Below are positions 58,572 through 64,000 of a DNA stretch of 64,000 bases, piece after piece (the first letter of the stretch is position 1; every line of letters starts with the position of its first letter). Both the position numbers and the translations under genes were made by a program. The notes beneath the pieces are model-generated. The model saw only the letters and a list, made by a program, of their open reading frames with translations. It made no database searches and was not told the DNA's origin. Source of the DNA: Nocardioides sp. (GTDB taxonomy: Bacteria; Actinomycetota; Actinomycetes; Propionibacteriales; Nocardioidaceae); assembly GCF_029937575.1 (NCBI RefSeq), contig NZ_JAPYPS010000004.1, positions 1-64,000 of the forward strand. The letters are read 5' to 3'.

Positions 58572-59921
58572 GTGCGCCACCCTGCGAGCGACCAGGCGAA
58601 GGCCCAGGACCGGGCCATCGTCCGACTCGCCGTGCCCGCCTTCCTCGCCCTCGTCGCCGAGCCCCTGTTCCTGCTGGCCGACGCGGCGGTGGTCGGTCGC
58701 CTCGGCACACCCCAGCTGGCCGGCCTCGGGATCGCCGCCGTGGTCCTCCAGACGCTCGTCGGCGTGTGCGTGTTCCTGGCCTACGGCACCACGGCGGGGG
58801 TCGCCCGCAGGCTCGGAGCCGGCAACCTGCGCGGTGCCCTGACCCAGGGGATCGACGGCCTGTGGCTGGCCGTCCTGCTCGGCGTGGTCCTCACCCCGCT
58901 CGGATGGTTGCTCACCGAACCGCTCGTCGGCGCGTTCGGCGCCACCTCCGAGGTGACCGGGTACGCCGCCGACTACCTGCGCGTCGCCGTGCTCGGCATC
59001 ACCCCGCTGCTGCTCATGCTCGCCGCCACCGGCGTGCTGCGCGGCCTGCAGGACACCCGCACCCCCCTCGTCGTGGCCGTCGTCGGCAACCTGCTCAACA
59101 TCGCCCTCAACATCGGCCTCGTGTACGGCGCCGGGCTCGGCATCGCCGGGTCCGCCCTCGGCTCGGTGATCGCCCAGGCGCTCTCGGCCCTCGCGCTGGT
59201 CGCCGTGGTCGTCCGGGCGGCCCGGCGCGAGGGCTCGTCCCTGCGCCCCGACGCCCGGGGCGTCCGCGCCGCGGGTCGTGCGGGCCTTCCGCTGGTCGTG
59301 CGCACCCTGACCCTGCGCGCCGCGCTGCTCGTCACGACGTACGCCGTGAGCCTGGGCGCCGCCGGAGGCGCCACGGAGATCGCCACCCACCAGCTGGCGA
59401 TGACGCTGTGGGGCTTCCTGGCATTCGTGCTGGACGCCATCGCGATCGCCGCCCAGGCGCTGACCGGACGGATGCTGGGTGCTGGCGACCGCGCAGGGGC
59501 GCGCGCCGCGACGCGCCGGATGGTGCAGTGGGGGGTCGTCAGCGGGGTTGTCACGGGTGTCGGGATCGCGGCCTCGAGCCCGTTCCTCGGAGCCCTGTTC
59601 ACCGCCGACGAGGCCGTACGCTCCCTGCTCGTCCCGGTGCTGCTCGTCGCCGGACTCGGCCAGCCCGCCGCGGGCATCGTGTTCGTGCTCGACGGCGTGC
59701 TCATCGGCGCCGGCGACGGCGCCTACCTCGCCTGGGCGGGCCTCGCCGTGCTCGTCGTCTACGCGCCGGTCGTGCTGCTCGTGGCCGCGCTCGGGGGCGG
59801 CCTGGTGGCGCTCTGGGTCGTCTTCGTCGGGCTCTTCATGGGTGGGCGCCTGGTCACGTTGGTACGTCGTGAGCGCGGCGAGGCCTGGTTGGTCACCGGC
59901 GCCGACGGCGCAACTGCGTAG
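58572..59921 (+). CDS. MATE family efflux transporter (DinF-like)
   Basis: 449 aa. GTG 58572 lies six bases after a -10 box TAGGTT (58560-58565). Twelve hydrophobic segments in two repeats, with the DinF-subfamily features FLALVAEPLFLLADAAVVGRLGTPQLAGLGIAA and RGLQDTRTPLVVAVVGNLLNI. Members export cationic drugs or metabolites by proton or sodium antiport. It is divergent from dnaB and followed closely (11 bp) by a small membrane protein gene. Confidence 0.93.
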   Translation: MRHPASDQAKAQDRAIVRLAVPAFLALVAEPLFLLADAAVVGRLGTPQLAGLGIAAVVLQTLVGVCVFLAYGTTAGVARRLGAGNLRGALTQGIDGLWLAVLLGVVLTPLGWLLTEPLVGAFGATSEVTGYAADYLRVAVLGITPLLLMLAATGVLRGLQDTRTPLVVAVVGNLLNIALNIGLVYGAGLGIAGSALGSVIAQALSALALVAVVVRAARREGSSLRPDARGVRAAGRAGLPLVVRTLTLRAALLVTTYAVSLGAAGGATEIATHQLAMTLWGFLAFVLDAIAIAAQALTGRMLGAGDRAGARAATRRMVQWGVVSGVVTGVGIAASSPFLGALFTADEAVRSLLVPVLLVAGLGQPAAGIVFVLDGVLIGAGDGAYLAWAGLAVLVVYAPVVLLVAALGGGLVALWVVFVGLFMGGRLVTLVRRERGEAWLVTGADGATA

Positions 59922-59932
59922 AGTCCACCCGC

Positions 59933-60514
59933 GTGAAGCCCCTGCAGACGGTCGCCATGGGCTACGTCATCATCGCCTTGCAGGCGCTCCAGGGGGTCCG
60001 GCTCGACCCGGACGGGGATCCGGTCGCCGGCAGCGGCTACGACCTCTTCCCGGACCCGATCGGCTGGCTCCTCGTCGTGCTGGGCGTCGGGCTGCTCCCG
60101 GCGGGCCTGGCCGGCGGTGCCCTGCGCATCAGTGGCCTGCTGGCGCTGCTCGTGGCCAGCGCCCTGTGGTTCCCCGCCGTGGCCGAGCGGGTCGCTGCGG
60201 AGGACCCTTCGCTCGGTTGGGCCGCGAGCCTGCCGGCCCTCGCGTTCGGCGGGCTGCTGTTCTACCGGCTCGCCGACGCCGCTCGACGCGCGGGCGAGCG
60301 CACGCCGATGACGGTGCTGCAGGGACTGGTCACGCTCACCGCGCTGGTCGCCGTCCTTCCGGTCCTCGTCTTCGGAGCCGGTTGGGACGGCCTCGCCGAC
60401 CTCGCCGCGGGCTCCGGGCAGCTGCTCAACCTCGCCGCGATCGCGGTGCTCTTCACCTACTCCGCGCGCCCGTGGGCCGGGGCCGTGGAGAAGGACGCCC
60501 CGGCAGGCTCCTGA
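59933..60514 (+). CDS. Membrane protein of unknown function
   Basis: 193 aa from GTG 59933; TAGAGT (59919-59924) lies eight bases upstream, but the gap from the MATE gene is only 11 bp, so it may also be co-transcribed. About five hydrophobic segments: TVAMGYVIIALQALQGV, IGWLLVVLGVGLLPAGLA, ISGLLALLVASALWF, VTLTALVAVLPVLVFGAG and LLNLAAIAVLFTYS. The soluble part is small (DLFPDP). Family not recognised. Confidence 0.78.
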   Translation: MKPLQTVAMGYVIIALQALQGVRLDPDGDPVAGSGYDLFPDPIGWLLVVLGVGLLPAGLAGGALRISGLLALLVASALWFPAVAERVAAEDPSLGWAASLPALAFGGLLFYRLADAARRAGERTPMTVLQGLVTLTALVAVLPVLVFGAGWDGLADLAAGSGQLLNLAAIAVLFTYSARPWAGAVEKDAPAGS

Positions 60515-60543
60515 GCCGGCGCCCCAGCTCCGAAATCGCGAGC

Positions 60544-60571
60544 GCGGCCGCCCCCCGAGGGGGACGGCCGC
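60544..60571. terminator. Bidirectional hairpin terminator between the membrane protein gene and rplI
   Basis: GCGGCCG (60544-60550) pairs with CGGCCGC (60565-60571), with a further five C-G pairs inside (60552-60556 with 60559-60563) and one mismatch. It lies 30 bp after one stop codon and 25 bp after the other, in the converging gap. Confidence 0.65.
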
Positions 60572-60595
60572 GTCGATGGTGCTGGAGCAGTCGCG

Positions 60596-61042
60596 TCAGG
60601 CTGGGATGACGTTGAGGGCCACGGAGGCCGAGACGTCGTCGTGCAGCTTGACGGCAACCGTGTGGGCGCCGAGCGACTTGATCGGGTTGGTCACCACGAT
60701 CGTGCGCTTGTCGACCGACTCGCCGGCCGCCTCGGCGAGCGCCTCGGCGATGTCGGAGACGGTGACCGCGCCGAAGAGACGACCCTCGGCGCCCGCGCGC
60801 ACGCGGACGTCGACCTGGGCCGACTGCAGCTTGGCGGCCAGCTCGGCGGCGTGGTCGTGGTCGCGCACCGAGCGCGACGAACGAGCAGCCTTGATCGAGT
60901 CGACCTGCTTCTGGCCGCCCTTGGTCCACAGCACGGCAACGCCGCGGGGGACCAGGTAGTTGCGGCCGTAGCCGTTCTTGACCTCGACGACGTCGCCGGC
61001 AGAGCCGAGTCCGTCGACTTCCTGGGTGAGGATGAGCTTCAT
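60596..61042 (-). CDS. rplI: 50S ribosomal protein L9
   Basis: 148 aa, normal length. N-terminal domain [34 protein letters not shown] with the conserved L9 signature, a long central helix (60-80) and the C-terminal domain. It binds 23S rRNA at the base of the L1 stalk. It is the last gene of the rpsF-ssb-rpsR-rplI operon, 11 bp after rpsR. Confidence 0.98.
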   Translation of the reverse strand: MKLILTQEVDGLGSAGDVVEVKNGYGRNYLVPRGVAVLWTKGGQKQVDSIKAARSSRSVRDHDHAAELAAKLQSAQVDVRVRAGAEGRLFGAVTVSDIAEALAEAAGESVDKRTIVVTNPIKSLGAHTVAVKLHDDVSASVALNVIPA

Positions 61043-61053
61043 GTCGACCCCTC

Positions 61054-61290
61054 TCAGCGACCGGTGGAGGTGTACGGGAGGAGGGCGACCTCGCGAGCGT
61101 TCTTGACCGCGATGGCGACGTCCCGCTGGTGCTGGACGCAGTTGCCGGTCACGCGACGCGCGCGGATCTTGCCTCGGTCGGAGATGAACTTGCGGAGCAG
61201 GCCGGTGTCCTTGTAGTCGACGCCGGTCGCCTTCTCCTTACAGAACTGGCAAACCTTCTTCTTGGGCTTGCGCAACACTGCCTTGGCCAT
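61054..61290 (-). CDS. rpsR: 30S ribosomal protein S18
   Basis: 78 aa from ATG 61290. S18 signature: KVCQFCKEK with a Cxx[40 protein letters not shown]. The Cys residues mark the zinc-binding (C+) form; many actinobacteria also have a Cys-free paralogue induced by zinc starvation, not present here. It binds the 16S platform next to S6. Third gene of the ribosomal-ssb operon. Confidence 0.98.
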   Translation of the reverse strand: MAKAVLRKPKKKVCQFCKEKATGVDYKDTGLLRKFISDRGKIRARRVTGNCVQHQRDVAIAVKNAREVALLPYTSTGR

Positions 61291-61402
61291 TGTGGTGCTT
61301 CCTCTCTCGAAGCCCGGCCCTGCAGAGCAGGGACGGAATGGTGGTCGGATGTGCGATGGATGTTTCGTGCTGTGCTGCTGGATCAGCGCGTCGGGACGAG
61401 CC

Positions 61403-61981
61403 TTAGAACGGGGGCTCTTCCGAGCCCACGCCGGGTGCTCCCCACGGGTCGGCGGCGGGGCGTGAGGCCCCTCCACCGGACGGGGCGCCGCCACCGGGAG
61501 CCGGGGTGGCCCACGGGTCGTCGGCCTGCTGGCCGCCGCCCTGACCGCCTTGGCCGCCCTGGCTGCCGCCGTAGCCGCCGCCTCCCTGGCCGCCGCCATA
61601 GCCCCCGCCGCCGGAACGGCTCGCGCGGGCCACCTTGGCGGTGGCGTACTTCAGGGACGGGCCGACCTCTTCGACCTCGAGCTCGACGACGGTGCGCTTC
61701 TCACCCTCGCGCGTCTCGTACTGGCGCTGCTTGAGCCGCCCCTGCACGACGACGCGCATCCCCTTCTGCAGCGACTCGGCGACGTTCTCGGCGGCCTGAC
61801 GCCACACGGCGCAGGACAGGAACAGCGCGTCGCCGTCCTTCCACTCGTTGGTCTGCCGGTCGAAGGTGCGGGGCGTCGAGGCGATCCGGAAGTTGGCCAC
61901 CGCGGCACCCGAGGGGGTGAAGCGGAGCTCCGGGTCGTCGACGAGGTTGCCCACGACGGTGATGACGGTCTCGCCTGCCAT
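61403..61981 (-). CDS. ssb: Single-stranded DNA-binding protein
   Basis: 192 aa from ATG 61981, with GGGAG upstream. The OB-fold is at 1-110 ([34 protein letters not shown]), followed by a Gly-rich flexible linker ([16 protein letters not shown]) and the acidic tip EEPPF that docks partner proteins. It coats single-stranded DNA in replication and repair. It lies between rpsF and rpsR, the conserved order. Confidence 0.97.
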   Translation of the reverse strand: MAGETVITVVGNLVDDPELRFTPSGAAVANFRIASTPRTFDRQTNEWKDGDALFLSCAVWRQAAENVAESLQKGMRVVVQGRLKQRQYETREGEKRTVVELEVEEVGPSLKYATAKVARASRSGGGGYGGGQGGGGYGGSQGGQGGQGGGQQADDPWATPAPGGGAPSGGGASRPAADPWGAPGVGSEEPPF

Positions 61982-62112
61982 GTCAGGTCTCCCTAGGAAT
62001 CGTTGCGTGATCCAGTGATGTCGGTGTGCCACTCATCGTGACGTGGAGCACCGACAGGGGAAAGTGCTTCTCCACAGGTTGCCTACCGGCTCCCCCGGAG
62101 AAAGCCCTCCGC

Positions 62113-62403
62113 TCAGTGAGCGTCGGGACGCAGCACCTTCGTGCGCAGGATCGACTCGTTCAGCGTGAGCTGGCGGTCGAACTCCTTGACCGTGGCGGGC
62201 TCGGCCTGCAGGTTGATGACGGCGTAGATGCCCTCGGCGTTCTTCTTGATCTCGTAGGACAGGCGACGCCGGCCCCACACCTCGACCTTGTCGACGGTCC
62301 CGCCGTCGGTACGGATGACGTTGAGGTACTTGTCGAGCGACGGCTCGACGGTGCGCTCTTCGAGACCGGGGTCGAGGATGACCATGACTTCGTAGGCACG
62401 CAA
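62113..62403 (-). CDS. rpsF: 30S ribosomal protein S6, TTG start
   Basis: 96 aa. The start is a TTG at 62403, shown by AGGAGGTG seven bases before it and by the conserved N-terminus [24 protein letters not shown] that begins right there. The C-terminus [27 protein letters not shown] is typical S6. It pairs with S18 on the platform of the 30S subunit. First gene of the operon; the 175 bp upstream presumably hold its promoter. Confidence 0.96.
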   Translation of the reverse strand: MRAYEVMVILDPGLEERTVEPSLDKYLNVIRTDGGTVDKVEVWGRRRLSYEIKKNAEGIYAVINLQAEPATVKEFDRQLTLNESILRTKVLRPDAH

Positions 62404-62578
62404 GCGTCCCACCTCCTCTGGACTCAGCGGCCACGGTCTCTCCGTGGCAGGAGGGCTTTGCGTTGGTGATGCTCCTCGTCGGCGGGGACCCATCGGTGGG
62501 ACCGCACGACAAGGACAGGGAAGAGTAGCAGCGCGGGGCCGAGCCGGCTAAATCCAGCCCGCCGCCGAGAGCCGGGCG

Positions 62579-64000
62579 CTACTGGTAGGCCAGCGGGTTG
62601 TCCACGACCGCCTCGGCGTCCTCGCCGACCACGAACACCCCGTTGATCCCCGGCACCCCGTCCGGCGCCTCGAACGGCACGTAGATGCAGGTCTGCTCCG
62701 AGCCGAAGCTCCACGTGTCCTGCAGCGACCCGATCACCTCGGTGCCGTCCAGGGAGTAGAGCGTCACCCCGATCGGCGTCCCGTCGGGCACCCCGGTGAC
62801 GACGTACTCGGCGTACAGCAGGGCCCCCGGCACCACGGACATCCGCTGCGGGGTCTGGACGCTGCTGCTCCCGGCACAGCTGCCCTCCTCGCCGTCCCCG
62901 ACCCAGCCCGCGGAGGCGAAGCCGACGTCGGAGGGGAGGTCGTCGGTCTCGGGCAGCTCGTCGACGTACGGCGAGACGTAGTCGAGGTCGCCGCCGGCGC
63001 GGGCGACCTCGAGGATGTCGGAGGCCAGGTCGACCGGGCGCAGCAGCGCCGAGCCCGACGTGATCGCGCCGGCGCTGTCGGAGTTGGCGGTAATCACCGC
63101 GGTGTTGATCCCCACGATCTCCCCGTCGTCGTTGATCGAGGGACCGCCGGAGTTGCCCGACCCGAGCCGCACGTCGGAGTCGATGAAGCCGCGCTCGGTG
63201 CCGATGACGGGGTCCGCCTGGAAGGTCGAGACCACTCCGGTGGTGACGGTGAGTGGCTTGCTCAGCTGCTCGGTGACGTTGCCGATCGCCGGGTAGCCCA
63301 GCGCCGTGATCGAGTCGCCGGTGCGCAGGTCGCTGCTGGTCCCGATCGGGAGCGGCTCGGGCAGCTCGAGCTCGTCGGTGTCGACGGTGTTGCCGTCGGC
63401 GTCGCCGGTGATCTGGAGCACCGCGAGGTCGAGGTAGCCGTCGGCCACGATCGCCTCGGCCCGGAACTCCGGCTCTGCCGCCACGTCGTCGGAGCCGGAC
63501 GTCACCGAGACCAGCAGGTACGCCGGGTCCCCGACCTCGACGGCCCCCTGGCCGGGGGCGGTCGGCTTGCCGACGTGGGCGTTCGTCAGGATCAGGCCGT
63601 CGGAGCTGATGATGCTGCCCGAGCCCGTGTAGACCGGCTCGCCGGTGTCGTCGATCGCCGTCAGGAACACCGCGGCGGCCTTGGCACGGTCGAGCTCGGC
63701 GGTGCTCAGCCCGGCGACCTCGGTCGACTCGTCGCCCGAGAAGAGACCGACCGCCGCGACCGTGCCACCCACCGCGAGCAGCACGGCAAGGACAGCGCCT
63801 CCGACGAGCACGGCCCCGCGACGGCGCTTGCGGCGCTGGATCGCGGCCACCGCCTGACCCGCTGCGACCACCGGGACGACCTCGATCTCGTAGCCGGCCG
63901 TGGGGTGGCCCAGGCTGATCTCGGTGGGTTCCTCGATGATCAGCGTCGAGATCCGCTCGCCGTCGACGAACGAGCCTCCCGTGGAATGGTCCGACCAGCG
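62579..64000 (-). CDS. FHA domain and trypsin-like serine protease protein, 5' end cut by window edge
   Basis: 473 codons are visible and the frame is open to the right edge. The visible N-terminal part is the end of an FHA-like domain (DHSTGGSFVDGERIS...IIEEPTEISLGHP), followed by a basic stretch and a transmembrane helix (GAVLVGGAVLAVLLAVGGTVAAVGLFSG), then an HtrA/DegP-type trypsin domain with His in LTNAHVG, Asp in YLDLAVLQI and Ser in LGSGNSGGPSIN. No PDZ domain is visible. FHA inside and protease outside suggests phosphothreonine-linked control of a cell-surface protease. Confidence 0.85.
   Translation of the reverse strand, partial: RWSDHSTGGSFVDGERISTLIIEEPTEISLGHPTAGYEIEVVPVVAAGQAVAAIQRRKRRRGAVLVGGAVLAVLLAVGGTVAAVGLFSGDESTEVAGLSTAELDRAKAAAVFLTAIDDTGEPVYTGSGSIISSDGLILTNAHVGKPTAPGQGAVEVGDPAYLLVSVTSGSDDVAAEPEFRAEAIVADGYLDLAVLQITGDADGNTVDTDELELPEPLPIGTSSDLRTGDSITALGYPAIGNVTEQLSKPLTVTTGVVSTFQADPVIGTERGFIDSDVRLGSGNSGGPSINDDGEIVGINTAVITANSDSAGAITSGSALLRPVDLASDILEVARAGGDLDYVSPYVDELPETDDLPSDVGFASAGWVGDGEEGSCAGSSSVQTPQRMSVVPGALLYAEYVVTGVPDGTPIGVTLYSLDGTEVIGSLQDTWSFGSEQTCIYVPFEAPDGVPGINGVFVVGEDAEAVVDNPLAYQ

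Overview
The window is a very GC-rich chromosomal segment from an actinobacterium. The best fit is Nocardioidaceae, probably Nocardioides. The signs are a strong G/C bias at third codon positions, the gene order rpsF-ssb-rpsR-rplI with dnaB nearby, an ECF42-type sigma factor paired with a YCII/DGPF protein, a DUF2510 protein, and many genes whose start codon lies 6-7 bases after a TAnnnT -10 box (leaderless transcription). The genus is inferred from gene content; no 16S gene is present. I see no tRNA, rRNA, CRISPR array, prophage or insertion sequence.

Layout. Bases 1-9.3 kb carry, on the minus strand, a succinate-semialdehyde dehydrogenase (cut by the left edge), a secreted M4 metalloprotease, a large LuxR-type ATPase regulator, a lipoprotein penicillin-binding protein and a MerR regulator. 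Between the first two lies a candidate small structured RNA. From 9.3 to 17.9 kb come a thioredoxin-reductase-like flavoprotein, a DEAD-box RNA helicase, glmS, two small conserved genes around a palindrome-rich control region, a YceI protein, a frameshifted double-GNAT gene and a luciferase-like oxidoreductase behind a KstR-like operator. From 17.9 to 23.9 kb there is a surface cluster: two secreted proteins flanking a family 61 glycosyltransferase. From 24 to 35 kb come an acyl-CoA dehydrogenase, an M3 oligopeptidase, the sigma factor with its YCII partner, a glycoside hydrolase family 6 protein, a siderophore-interacting protein and a glutamine-synthetase-like enzyme coupled to a C39-like protein. 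From 35 to 49.5 kb come gamma-carbonic anhydrase, an MFS exporter, an unusual SDR, a DUF429/alarmone-synthetase fusion, a purple acid phosphatase, the pseudouridine pair psuK-psuG, a drug-type ABC exporter preceded by a leaderless short ORF, a SodC-like/CopC-like pair and a cytochrome P450. From 49.6 to 64 kb come tsaD, small GNAT and DUF genes, a cassette of response regulator, membrane protein and degenerate histidine kinase, a TIGR04338-like metallohydrolase, dnaB, a MATE transporter, the rplI-rpsR-ssb-rpsF operon (minus strand) and an FHA-trypsin protein cut by the right edge.

Most notable. (1) A dispersed palindromic element with core CACAATTGTG and flanking GTGTC/GACAC is present as two inverted copies of a two-palindrome unit, both with exactly 51 bp between centres, plus one half unit. 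(2) A protein fuses DUF429 to a RelA/SpoT-type synthetase domain and has Gln where the synthetase motif normally has Glu. (3) A signalling cassette contains a kinase-like protein that lacks the phosphoacceptor His and the N-box Asn, carries an N-terminal HTH, and sits beside a receiver-only regulator and a frameshifted membrane protein. (4) Two divergent leaderless promoters share one 14-bp palindrome. (5) A 28-codon leaderless ORF overlaps the start of an ABC transporter gene.
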